From contig NC_092671.1 of assembly GCF_964355755.1 (NCBI RefSeq), positions 12,568,501 to 12,632,500 of the forward strand: a stretch of 64,000 nucleotides of DNA, in the 5' to 3' direction. The position numbers and the translations under genes were made by a program. The notes under the pieces are model-generated. The model made no database searches. It was not told the origin of the DNA and saw nothing but the letters and a program-made list of their open reading frames with translations. The DNA is from Antedon mediterranea. Taxonomy: Eukaryota > Echinodermata > Crinoidea > Comatulida > Antedonidae. Position 1 is the stretch's first letter. The number at the start of each line of letters is the position of its first letter. Of the stretch, positions 1 to 12,900 are shown in pieces.

Positions 1-142
1 AACTAGAGGGTACTCCGAGAGTACAAGCCTCCGCCTACTGTAAAATTCCCCTACATAAAATTCCCCCTGAATATTTTTTTTTTTACATTTTTTTTATTAG
101 TTCTAAGTGTAAATATGTTAACTGCACACTACAAAGTTGTGG

Positions 143-215
143 ATGACAGTGTGGTGTAATGGTTATGTATCCAGCCTCTCACAGTTGAGATCACTGGTTC
201 AAGTCCCACTGAGGG
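143..215 (+). repeat. tRNA-derived SINE-like head
   Basis: The stretch has a pol III A-box-like motif (GTGGTGTAATGGTTATG, about 151-167) and a B box (GGTTCAAGTCC, about 196-206) at tRNA-like spacing, and a T run begins about 215. It does not fold into a convincing cloverleaf, so I read it as the tRNA-derived head of a SINE, not a working tRNA gene. Confidence 0.5.
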
Positions 216-324
216 ATTTTTTTTTTTTATTATTTTATTTCTTTTTTTTTGGTTTTTTGTGGAGCTTGATCTTTGACCCTGACCCTTCAAAATTTAACCA
301 CAATTATATGATGTGTCATTGATC

Positions 325-600
325 ATTGTGGCTAAGTTTGGTGAGAATCGGATAAAAACTGTGGTCTCTAGGCAGTAAAATAGTTTTTTGTTAGTTGTGA
401 CCTTAACCTATGACCTTTCCCCCTCAAATTCGAACTCGTCTGAGCTTTTGAGGCATAGATCATTGTGTCCGAATTTGGTGAGAATCGGATAAAAACTGTG
501 GCCTCCAGGCTGTTCACAGACACACACACAAACACACACACACAAACACACACACAAACATACAGGGGTGAAAACATAACCTCCTTGGCGGAGGTAATTA
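325..600. repeat. Interspersed repeat with internal duplication and CA microsatellite
   Basis: A block containing GAGAATCGGATAAAAACTG occurs twice, near 340 and near 480, each preceded by TTTGGTG and followed by a GTGGYCTC motif. After the second copy comes a (CA)n tract with AAAC interruptions (about 520-560). The region ends in CTCCTTGGCGGAGG (about 581-594), which is an inverted repeat and matches the CCTCCGCC near position 29. This looks like a dispersed mobile-element-derived repeat; I cannot assign a family. Confidence 0.5.
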
Positions 601-3600
601 ATTAAAAAAAAGTACTAATTACTACTACTCATCTCAGGATGGCATTTCACATGGAGAGCATCTTTGACTTATATAAGACGTTGCCTATAATTTTTTATGC
701 ATCACGTGTCATATAGCAATACCTAACGGAAAATCTAATGGTGATAATTAACGTGTTCTAATGCACGTTCAGCTTTCTGTAAACATTTTGAGGATTTTTG
801 CCATGCGACGTATCACGTTCTGGAAATCAACTTATGTGCCCGCCGCCTATAACTGTTCTACTCTGTGTCTAAATTTAGAGCACTGCCTTTTTAATGGCCT
901 AGTTTCGGGCCTAGCATTTGTCAATGATTTATGATGGATATATTGAATAAAAGTAGGTGTGTATAAAACTAAATAATGAATGTTTTGTATTCGTTAAATG
1001 GAGAGAATATTTCAATCGATGAAAAATTAACTGCTCTTTTTGTAATGACGCATAACAGAGTTAAAAATAGAGCAGTCAATATTCTAACTATCCAAATCGT
1101 AAACATTCATTATTTGTATACCAAATATACACCTAGGAAAGATACCTGTCCCAAGGTTTCAAAAATGTATTTTAAAACCTTTCCATAATCATTGCAGTCA
1201 TTTTCGTTGCCCATATATAGGACTGTATGCAGTATTAATCTTTTTATAATGGACATATTAGAATGGATATAATATAGATCCACTCAATGTGATGATTGTG
1301 TATGTCATGTTTTTTCATCTCCATCATTGATGTTCTAAATCTATGACTTGTCTCGCTTTTGGGAATTCGGAGATCTTATGTTACATCATTGCTGAATTAA
1401 TAATGTGAACTGATTTCAATATGAATTTATAAATTTTCAATTGGATTACATGGTGTATATCAGTGTGATGTGTGACATCCCACTGAACGAGCTGACGTCA
1501 TCTACTGTAAAATAAATATTGACTTAATTTGAGGTTTTTCAACTGTGGCACCAACTGGATAGGGATCTTGTCTACGAATACATTCTAACAACTAGACATG
1601 TAATTCGTCACTTTGACGAGTTTGGTTATCCGCCGCGCAAGTGGTGCAACATGAACGTGTAACGACGTACCTTTTAACATTAAGGGATAGGTTGAGGACA
1701 AAAGGAAGTGTTCACGTTGGCATTATGACCTGAACTGAAGAATATGATATGTTGTTATTGCTGAATTCTATTATTTCGATTCATATATAGTATACACAGT
1801 ATAATCTGTATCCATATCACATACAGTGTAGAATAGGTGAAATTACTGGACCCGCTATTTATTGCAATTTTTAACATGTTGACGGTTTTAAAATGAAACG
1901 CAATGAAATTTGAATACGTGAAATATTGATGCGCGCTCTTTTAAATGTAATGAATTGTGACGCAAAAGATGAAAATACGACTTTTTTCATTTAACTGGCC
2001 ATATGATGACGTCACAACATCCGATTGGCAAAATTTTCACATGATTTCGTATCTACAATCCAATAGCTTCCATAAAACGTTTTAATCGTGATTATCAAAT
2101 TTTATTCTTACGAGCTATAACAGATTAAAATTTACTGTAAAGATGAAATTAATGCCACACGTAATTTAAATTTTTAGGGATGATGACGTCAAAAAAATTA
2201 AAATATTTCTAACTCATGCGAAAGACAGTTAATTGACCTAGACAATATGAAAATTTGGGTGAAAATGGAAAACGGATAAGTGGAGATGCGCTCTATTAAA
2301 TGTGATGAGCTATGACGAAAGATACAAAAATCCTAAATGTTATATTAGCGTGGCCATACGATGACGTCACAATGTCCCGTTAGCCATATTAATACATGAT
2401 CCGATATCTACAACTCATTAACTTCCAGAAAATGTCATCCACAAAAAGTTGACCGTGCAGTTTAGAAATTCTGACTGTTTAAAAAAAAGGCATAATTTTG
2501 ACGAATTTTTGAACTTTTTCATAAAAAACGCGCGCAAATTGGCCAATTCGACGTGCTCGTATGACGTTACTTTTAGTCAAAATTGTTTAAAAGTTGGTAA
2601 AATTACTAGAAAAAGCTGGAAAAACATAAATAACGCGAAAAAATATGTTTTTAATGCTACGTGCGCACCGCATACGTAAAAATTTGCGCACGCGTGGGAA
2701 TTTTTTACATGCTTAAAACGACATGAAACGCGTAAAAAATAGATTAGAAATTAATTTTGCGCATTTTGAAATTTTAAATGCGTGTGCACGCGTAACTTTG
2801 TGTAAAACAAGCAATTTTTTTTCTACAGAAAGTTAGCGCATGATATAAATTAAACTTTTGCAAAGTTTCAATTTGAAATGTTATTTGGTTTCGACCTTTT
2901 TCGACGTTAAATTGCGCGTAAGTCACGTTGCGCAATTGTAAACGTCATGAAAAGCTTCGCTTGACGACGTTACGTAAATGTCAATATGTTAAGATAGTTA
3001 ACAAAATGTTATGTTTGCAAGTTTTAGCGAAAAGCGTTACACAAAAATCATACAAAAAGAAAGAAGATGAAAAAAACGATGATGATGATTTCGTACAATC
3101 ACAAGAGGTTATCCTGCAACTTCGTTGCAGATAACCAATTATAGTAAATTTTACATTGCAAATCGTAACTAAAAGTTAGTGTTGAAATGGGGAAAATTGT
3201 TATAATGCATAGAGATATGATGCATGTCAGTTTTTGAACAAGTTTTCAGTTAAGTATGATTCTACAAGTCAGGATATCCGAAGATAATTGTATAACAATT
3301 GATCGTATACACTATCGTATTTCTTCGTTGCTCTATTAGTTTATACTGCAAAACGATGTCCAGTGTTTTAAGAGGCCTATTATGTTCCCACATTAAGGAA
3401 ATAAATCAAAATTAATTATAAACAATTTATTTCTTATGGTACAGTTACCTTATCCCTATTTAATATTAACACCTTGTAATGTATTCCCTTCCTTTCTATT
3501 TTAACTCATTTATCAATGTTAATGTAATATCTGCATTAATTATTTTCTGAACAAGCATGTTGAGGATAAATGATATGAAAGGCATGAAATAACAAAGATA

Positions 3601-3772
3601 CCATTTATAGATTTGTAATAGAAACTTAATATAAAAGCAAGCAAAACCATAATTTTGTGCATTTAATGTTTCAGAACTGAACGTTATAGTACCGTATACA
3701 TTTTAATTTTTTTTCATACACTTTATGGATTATCAATTTCCAATTTACTATTATTTTGTCTTCTTTTTACAG
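601..3772. other. Noncoding sequence 5' of the first recognised coding exon
   Basis: AT-rich sequence with many stops in all frames and no domain-bearing ORF. It should hold the promoter and any upstream noncoding exon, or be part of a long first intron, but I see no promoter element I would defend. About 2450-2950 is unusually rich in GCGCA/ACGCG motifs. The short ORFs here have no recognisable content. Confidence 0.6.
1925..2390. repeat. Diverged direct repeat with TGACGTCA sites
   Basis: Two similar blocks (about 1928-2030 and 2283-2385) share, in order, GCGCTCT-TTAAATGT, a TGACG-AAAGAT stretch, GGCCATA-GATGACGTCACAA, and TCCGATTGGC or TCCCGTTAGCC. A further TGACGTCA lies at about 2184 and one at about 1494. 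It is probably a duplicated old mobile element carrying a palindromic CRE-like octamer. Confidence 0.45.
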
Positions 3773-3821
3773 GACTGAAAGCAAGACTGTTTCTCACACA
3801 CGTGTGAGTTTAGATAACAGT
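3773..3821 (+). promoter_or_regulatory. TTN: Probable 5' UTR part of first recognised exon
   Basis: The exon begins after a TTTTTACAG acceptor at 3772. It is open in frame up to the ATG at 3822, so an upstream coding exon is not excluded. I treat this part as untranslated because the peptide from 3822 (MPAQEPPQFSQSL) aligns end to end with the start of vertebrate titin as I remember it, and the ATG has an A at -3. Confidence 0.6.
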
Positions 3822-3915
3822 ATGCCAGCCCAAGAACCTCCACAGTTTAGCCAGTCACTAAAGAGCATCAACACTACTGAGGGGCAGCCAGTAGCGTTTG
3901 AGGCTCATGTGACAG
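3822..3915 (+). CDS. TTN: Exon 1: start and first half of Ig1 (Z1-like)
   Basis: Encodes residues 1-31: PPQFSQSLKS, an EG turn, then FEAHVTG, where the exon ends in phase 1 (GACAG|gtaaga). The FEAH strand without a B-strand Cys is also how I remember the first titin Ig (FEAHISG). The foldback transposon begins 10 bp after this splice donor. Confidence 0.85.
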
Positions 3916-6900
3916 GTAAGATATTGTTGAACCCACAAATGTAAAAACGCCCACAAATGTGAAAACAACCACAAATGTGAAAACGCATCACCCACAAATG
4001 TGAAAACAACCACAAATGTGAAAACGCATCACCCACAAATGTGAAAACAACCACAAATGTGAAAACGCATCAACCACAAATGTAATAAACAGCGCCCACA
4101 AATGTGAAAACGATCATCGCCCACAAATGTGATAACGCCCACGAATGTAAAAAAAAAAGAGAATTTTTCGGCCACAAATGTAAAAAAAAAAAATCAGATG
4201 AAATTTAATTCTAGACTCAAACAATTTTGATCGAGGTACTACATTATATCATGATTGTATTGAGTTGTTTCAATAATTGTTTGTTCACGATACGTCTGTT
4301 ACTACGTGGTTAACGCGTTGGATTATTATAATTTGCTGCTCATGCACGCGATATTTGCACGTAAACTCGTTTGTTTAATGAACGTAATAGTTCAAGACGA
4401 TATTTGTTATTTGCTGCGCGCGTGCACGATACTTCAAGGTCAAGGCCATGTTATATCATTGTTGCTTCTACTGTGTGGTTGTTGGCTTACTATTATGTAC
4501 GTATAGTTATAAGTCGATGTTCGATATTTTTTTTTTTGCGCGCACACGATACAACAAGGTCAAGGTTAAATTGCTACTTGTATGTAGTGTGTGGTTATTA
4601 ACTCGTTGGCTTACTGTTATGACTTCTAATGCTCATACAGTGTTATAGGCATCTCCAATCAAGTGTAAGCCTACTATTAGTAGATAACATTATTTAATCG
4701 CATTGCAACTCCTCCTTAAATATTTTGTTAGGTAATTCATGAAGCCAGTTTGTTCCTCATTAACAATACCGTTATACCTTGTACGTTGACTTATTTACTT
4801 ATAATTATATTATACATAAAAATTGTCGAATATACGTTTGATAGTAAATCAGTTAAATTGTAATGCATTCAATAGGTAATATTATTCTCCGTATATCTTT
4901 ATAATTATCCTCTAAAAATAGATATACAAATTAAACAATAAGCATCAGATTAAACCACGAATGTAAATAGTAGTAGCTGGCCTATAGTAGGAAGTTTTGT
5001 CCATTAGTATAATTGTTATAGATTTCATAGTATGTTTCATAGAATACATGTTCGTGACAAGTTTGATACTATCGTATCGTGTATTATGTTTGGTTGGATA
5101 TTGGTGTTACGGTATTATTCTATGTTACAATTTGTTTATCGCTCTAAAATAAAGAAATATTCTTTTATTAGTTGTTCTTGCTCTAGCTCTTGTATTATTA
5201 TCTTGTGGTTATAGTTTTGTAAAAAAATTGAACATAAGGAACTACTGCAACAACTGAACGACGAGTATAGCATTGATCTTGTAGTATCGTGTACACCGAG
5301 CATCGACCTGGAGCTATAATACGTACATAATACTAATATAGTAAGCCCAACTGCACTTCAAGCAGCAATGATATATGACCTTGTAGTATCGTGTACGCGC
5401 CCAAAAACATCGAATCGAGCATCGACTTGGAACTATACGTACATAACAGTAAGCCAACGAGTTAATAACCAACAATGATATAACATGGCCTTGACCTTGA
5501 AGTATCGTGCACGCGCGCAGCAAATAACAAATATTGTCTTGAACTATTACGTTCATTAAACAAACGAGTTAACGTGCAAATATCGCGCGCACGAGCAGCA
5601 AATGATAATAATCCAACGTGTTAACGACGACCCTAACAGACGTATCGTGAACAAACAACTCAATACAATCATGATATAATGTTTGTCTGAATCTAGCATT
5701 AAATTTGATCTGATTTTTTTACATTTGTGGGCGAAAAAGTCTCTCTTGTTTTTACATTTGTGGGCGTTATCACATTTGTGGGCGATGATCGTTTTCACAT
5801 TTGTAGGCGCTGTTTTCACATTTGTGGTTGATGCGTTTTCACATTTGTGGTTGTTTTCACATTTGTGGGTGATGCGTTTTCACATTTGTGGTTGTTTTCA
5901 CATTTGTGGGTGATGCGTTTTCACATTTGTGGTTGTTTTCACATTTGTGGGCGTTTTCACATTTGTGGGTTCAACAGATATTCCTAATTTTTTTTATCTG
6001 TATAAAATTAAAAATCCTCCAGAAATAGAGAGATACATTATCATTACAAAACAAAAGCAAAACAATACACAAAACAAAATGGAAACAAAATGCTTAGGTA
6101 GAAAGACAACACACTATTTGTGTTAGTGAATGGTGGCTGGCCAGATCTTTAAACAATACTTTTATAAAAAGGCTTTGGTATGTGTGCTAGCTATGTGAAA
6201 CCTATGAGGCATCAAAAGACCAACCACCACCACTAACTCTGTCTACACTATCAAACTTTATGTGGCAAAAAAATATATGGACATGATGTAGTATTCCTAC
6301 TACCATATTATTTGTCAAACTAGTTTGATATTGTAGACAGCGTTTAGTAAAATCATAATCAATATGTATTATGTATTATTATATATATTATGTTTAAAAA
6401 AGTATACAAAAAAAAAGTAATGCTGAAACTGCATGCTGCATTAATTTTAAATGTCTTTGATAATATCTGAAAACTGTATTTAGAAAAGCATATTAGTATA
6501 GATTTACTAGAAATTGCCCTTTCTCTATATCATAGGCGATCCGGAACCAACCGTCACATGGTTCCGTGACAATATCGATGTGTCCAAATGCCCTGACTAT
6601 GACATCACAATCAAAAACGGCGTGTGCTGTTTAAAAATTGAGGAAGCATTTCCGGAGGATGCCGGCAAGTTTAAAGTGGTTGCTGAGAATGCCATCGGGA
6701 AAGCATCGTCCACCGCCAACTTGGTGGTCGAAGGTTTGTGAAAAGGACCCTTGCAGCTCAATGCATGTTTATACTAAATTGAATACCGTGTTTATTTGAT
6801 AAAAAAACATCACTGGTTTTCAGTCCCCTTTCTCTTATCATTTTTTTTTTCGCTACCATCTTTCATTATATCAATAATGGTTAAAAAAAAAAGATGAGGC

Positions 6901-9900
6901 TTAGTTAAAAAATGTGTTGTTTACTCAGATAACTACGGTATTTTAGCATGCTTCTCATTGTTATTATTGGTGAAAATGTAACTTCCTGTATCTAAATATT
7001 GCGCTTAAAATTTAAACACTTTAGTATGCATGGTTATCAATCTATCTGTGTAATGTTTCAAGCTTAATGGGATTCGAACCCCACCCTTTGACTGGTATCT
7101 CTGGTATATTAATTCTCAATTCTCTACTAATATTATTAGAAGATTATAATGCAAAATATGGATAAATAAATTATTAAAAGGTGTTATAAACTAACATTTC
7201 AATATGAACTGTTTCAAAAGTATTTCATATAATAATTGAAGGATTTGATATCAAATTGTGTTTCCTAATTTACTTGAAATGTTGAAAGCAATATAATAAA
7301 TTCAACACTTTATAAAATTTGTATTCAAATATTTCAGAATTTATAAATAAGAGATTTTAGTTCCATAGAATTAATAGCATTTTGCTTGGTAAATTATTAC
7401 TCTTAGATATTGTTCATTTGTTATTACTAATTTCATTCACTATAATTTGCATATTTCATTGTTAATTGATTCATTATTCATTGGTTAAAATTGTATTAGT
7501 CATGTAGCTCACTTGAAACCCTGTCTTGCACAAAATATAAAAAGGCTCCAAATCTTTAGGCTGGATGTACTGGGCTGTATTACAGTTAAATTAATAAAAT
7601 CCAGTTTTAGTAAACTCACCATTTGCATAATTTGCAAAATCAATATTGTCTTGTTAATGTACTGTAAAATGACCATATTACAGATTTTGCACACACATAG
7701 TGATGTAGCAGCCATTTTGTTTTTGTGCACGACAGGTTTACATGACACACACCTAAATGTTTCTTATTCATAGTGTTTTAAATAACACAGTTATCTTATA
7801 TTTCCCATTTTGGGAGTTCTAACTAATTGTTCTATACAGTTTATATTATGGATATGCTTTACTAATAATATTTGAGATTACCGTACTTTTTATGAATAAG
7901 TAACATTAAAATATATAACTTTATTGACCATTTTTTGGCCACTATTTGAAACAGAAACCATCAATATTTTAAACTTATTTGCAATAGTACGGTAATCTTC
8001 AGTTTACTCTTCAATTCAACTGGACTACAGTAGATCTCCTCTTTTGAGACACCCCTTTTTTGGAGATGCCCTATTAAGGAATCAATGTTCCAATAATATA
8101 CCTACACCATGACCCATATTCAAGGTATCTTCTTAATTGTGGTTCTACTGTATATTTTTGGTTTCCTATACATTTTTATGGAATGTTTTTATAATTAGAG
8201 AAAAAAACTTGACCCCTTTCACATATCTCCTAGCAAAACTCTGAGATGCAAAACCTACATTTTGTATGCTGTAAACTCTGGAGTTTGATGGAGGTGATGT
8301 GAAAGGGGTACTGGGAGTATTCTTCAGAAATTCCATGTTTATTCCTGAGGTATTCAGCCTCAAATTTACAAATGCGTAAGTTCAAGAAGACGAGAACTCC
8401 TGTTAATACCACTATGAACTGAAGGGTAAACTTGATTGTCTTTCAGTTATAATGTTTTAATAAAGGCAGTGGAGTACTAATATAGTTTATACAATGCCAT
8501 CAGCTTTTACTATGTACATAGAATAATATCTATGCAAAATTAACACATCATTATAATTGCAATAAGTACTGCATTCACACATGGTGAATTTGTTTAGTAT
8601 TTCAATTGAGTTAAATAAAGTTTATTTGATTTTTTATTTGAAATTAAGATATGTGTGTGTTGATAGTTAAAATAAAATTATATTTTAGTGACAGATTATG
8701 ATTGGTATCTTTGGTGTTTTTGTTTTAGAAGTCTTTGATTGGAATAGCCCAGCCAGTTAACCCTTTTTTATTTATTACACAAATGTTGCGTTGTAAGAAC
8801 TTCATAGTGCAGTAATAATAACATAAATTACACTTGTTTTAATACTTTATGTATTAACTACATGCTACTAAAAATGGGTGTGTTAAACAATACGACATGG
8901 AAAGTTATTGCCAAACATGACAACATAGTATGTTCTTGCCAAACATTCTGTAGTCAACTATTTCAGAAAATAAACTTCTTGCCAAATATTTGCCTAATCA
9001 TTTGCCTTAACAATTTCACATATGCCTAAGGGATGGTGGTATAATTTCAAATATCTGATTACATCAAAACAGTTTAACTTTCCAATGATGAGATTTTTTA
9101 ATTACCGGTGTAGACTAATTTGTTGTTTATTTTGATTTTTTTTGTCATTGCAATTATCGTATTTGTTGGTAATTTTTCTAGCTTTACACTTTGTATTCTT
9201 TAATACTTTGTCAAAGACATTCTTCTGTCAGCTTGGAAAGAAAAGCAACAGAATTGCAGCTGTCTGGGATAAAATTAATATTAAAAAGTCTTATTTACTA
9301 CTGCATTCTTTTTTTGTTGAAACTGAATTCTATTTTTAATTGTATTGATTTTATTAAAGAAATTAATCAATTTTTTTTATTCAGACTGTTTCAATTCAAT
9401 CTGACTATTCCAATTAAATGAATTTTGCTACCAGATGGCTATTGACACTTCTGTTGACACATGGGTACATTCAGAGACTGTATACTAGATCATTACTATA
9501 GTATTTTATGTACCTCAGGACATTAATTACCTATTAACATCACTAATATTTACTAAACCTTACAAGATGGTGATGAATTACCACATTTGTTGTGCACTAA
9601 CAGTAACCTTTATAGTTTCATTTCACTTCCCCATTTCTCAGATATATATAATATATATTTGCATTGTGTATTGTAAATGAAATGTTAGATGCTTACAAAT
9701 TAGAATCAAAGAAAATTGGATTTAACCATTTTTTTATGTTAAATATGATTGAATAAATTTAAAAAGACATAATTTAACCATAATTATACAAAAACATATG
9801 TGATTTCTTTATTTGTATCCATGCTTCTTATATGATATTTGTGGACATTTTTGTTAATAGAATTGAAAGAAGCACCAGAATTCAAAAAGAGACTAGACAA

Positions 9901-12900
9901 TTACGAAGTTGAAGAAGGAGATCGTGTAGAGATGGAAACGTACATAAATGGATACCCAAGACCGATGATTCGATGGTACCACAATGGTGAGGAGATCAAA
10001 TCATCAGTTGACGTCAATATAACACAAACTGGAAACACAAATAAGCTTATAATTCCTGAAGTGTTTGAAGAGGATGCAGGCGAATACATATGCAAGGCTG
10101 AGAATGCAGCTGGAGTAGCCCAATCTATTGCAGATCTTAAAGTTAGACGTATGTTTTTTTCTGTTTTTGAAATTGGTTTAGTACAAAACATATAAAATTA
10201 AGCTTGAGTAATTTCTTGCAAAATGCCAAAGAAATACTCTGAATTTGACTTTCTGATGGATATCAATGAGATCTGAATTCTCAAAGAAAGCCTCATATCT
10301 GGTAAAACAAAGCAATATCATGCATTTGTACTTTATGCATATTTGTATTATCTGTTCTGCAAATAAAAAGAATGTTGATGTCATCCACGGTCTCATGAAG
10401 CAGAACAGTATGTGGCTTGTTACTAAATTAAAATTGTTTCATTTTTTTGTGATTAGGAGTAGTGACAGAGAAACCAGCAGTTGCTGCAAAGGTACAAGAT
10501 GAAGAGGCATCAGTACCTAAAAAACCAAGCCAACAAGAAACACCAAGCAAAACGGATGGACCAGGACCTTTAAAACCTAGAGTTTCACCAGCAATATCAT
10601 CAAATCTGACAATGTTTGAAAATGCACCACCAGCAGGTTTACCTAAGAGCATGTCACCATCACATAAAAAGACAACAGCTGATGGAGAAGCATCAAAGAT
10701 ACAACCGACTACCTCTGTTGAGGTTTCAAAGAAGATGCCACCAGGTCCAGGACCACCTAAGATTGCAGCTCCAGTTCCACCAAAAAAGATGATAACCCCT
10801 GCTCCTCCCACTCATAAAGCAGAACCTACAGTAAAACCTGAAATAACTGAACCTAAAATGACACCTCCAACACAACCTAAAGCTCAACCTCCAGCACAAT
10901 CTAAAGTAACGCCTCCAGCGCCACCAATACAGGCACAACCAAAGCCTTTATTAGTGGCACCAACTTTCACAAAGGTAATATATCTAGGAAATAATCTATA
11001 ATAATTGTACTCTTTTGATATTTATGGTATTTAAACAAAAAATAAGTTTACTGTGCATTTTAGTATGTACTTACTTTTGTATAATGAATAAGGCTCATGC
11101 CTATTACTTGCTCCTGGCAAGATGAAATGTAAAACTTGTACTTTAAAGAACTTTTGCCAACTAAATATTATTATTATTACTATTATAAACTGGAACAAAA
11201 ATGAATTAAATCTTCTCTCACCAGCTTCTGCAAGATATCACAGTTGACGAAGGTTCTCAAGCTGAACTAAGCTGTCATGTGACAGGAAAGCCTGAACCGG
11301 AAGTAAAGTGGAAACGTGATGGAGAACGATTAGACTCATCTGTTGATTTTGAAATTGTCTACAAAGATGATGATGCAACACTCACAATACCTGAAGTATT
11401 TCTTGATGATGCTGGTAGATTTACATGTTCGGCCACAAACACAGAAGGTGAAAGGTCGACATCATGTGTGTTAAAGGTTAAAGGTAAAATATTCTTTTTT
11501 TTTTATTAGAAGCCAATTCATTCATTTTCAAAAGATAGAGTCAGATTTCTCCAGTTCTCATGTATCTTCTAGTTAGTTCAGCTGTTGCCATATGGTATTT
11601 TCCCATCATTTTTGTTGATTTAAATGAAAATATGCACTTAATTTTATTTGCAGCTGCTGAAATACCAGAAATGAAAGGTATGCAGATTACACCTACTGCT
11701 GAATCTTTTAGGTGAGTAATTACATCTGTGCATTGATTATTGTGGATAATTAACCAATTAATTATCTTGAACAATTTGAACTAATCATAAAATGTCTAAG
11801 TAAAAGTTACACTGTATATAATATATTTATATTGTTTTCATACAAGGACTAATTTTTTTCATTTAGGCAACCAAACAAGAAAAACTTACTAGCCCCTTGC
11901 TTTACCAGAACATTGCAACCTGTAAAGCTAGTGGAAGGTATGAGGGCCAGGTTTGAATGTCAAGTGGAGGGTTACCCAATTCCTGAAGTAGTGTGGCTAA
12001 TGAAAGGCCTACCAATAGCACATGGATATAGGTTAGTAGCAAGTTTATTATTGTTATATGAAAAGACAGTATTTTTTTTTATAATCATATGTTATATATC
12101 TTTCTATAAAAATATATTTTGTGTAAATTTATGATTATTTTGTCAACAGATTTATAATAAAACACAATGAACAAACTGGAAAGTGTATTCTTGACATTAC
12201 AATGGCTCTCCGAGATGACATAGGCGAATTTACATGCATAGCTAAAAACCAAGCAGGACAAACAACTACCACAAGTCCATTGCTTCCAGAAGGTAAGACA
12301 CTATCTACACTATCAAACTATTTTGACAAAAAAAATGATGTGCCCAAATTTGGTAGTGATATGACATCATCATGAGGGCACATCACATTATTTTTGTCAA
12401 AAACTAAGGAATATAATTTAAACTACCATTTTTGTTGTAGCGGCATACAACCATTGGTTTAAACAACAAGAACTTGAACGAGAGAAGCGAGAACGCCAAG
12501 AACAACAGTTGGCTTATGCACTTGAGATGGAACGACAGAACTACATGGCATCCCAACAGCCAACTCAAATGGGATTAATGTCCCCTGAACCTGTAAGTTA
12601 CTTTAATCTAAATGTGTTATTGAATAGTTTATTTATTCTTTAACATGTTTGGTTTTCCTTTAAAAAGGATAGTAGATTTTGTTTTATTAAGCATTATTTT
12701 GAGTTGATACGATTGATTTTTTATTTTACATTTCTCGTAAAGAATATCCCCATTTAATTGAAATAATTATTTCTAACAATTCTTGCATTATGGTTAAAAC
12801 ATGAGTGTAAAGTGTATCATTTTTTATGTTACTATGATCTTTAATGATGCTTTTTGAATAAATAAATCTGATTTGTAGGAGGAGGTACCAGTGGCACCAT

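Noticed and set aside
143-215. A functional tRNA gene
   Set aside because: A and B boxes are present but acceptor and anticodon stems do not pair convincingly; a SINE head fits better.
2449-3134. Two short plus-strand ORFs upstream of the gene
   Set aside because: Lys/Asn-rich translations of repeat-like AT-rich DNA; no homology I recognise and no promoter or splice context.
4306-5913. Mirror-image short ORFs in intron 1
   Set aside because: They sit in the inverted arms of the foldback element and match each other because the arms are complementary; no transposase motif is present.
7066-7095. A minus-strand tRNA at TGGGATTCGAACCCC
   Set aside because: Only a B box is present; no A box or stems at the right distance.
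7509-7773. Overlapping ~80-codon ORFs on both strands
   Set aside because: Low-complexity hydrophobic translations of AT-rich intron, no domain and no splice context.
4485-9421. Other short Phe/Leu/Ile-rich ORFs in introns 1 and 2
   Set aside because: Length and composition are those expected by chance in AT-rich DNA.
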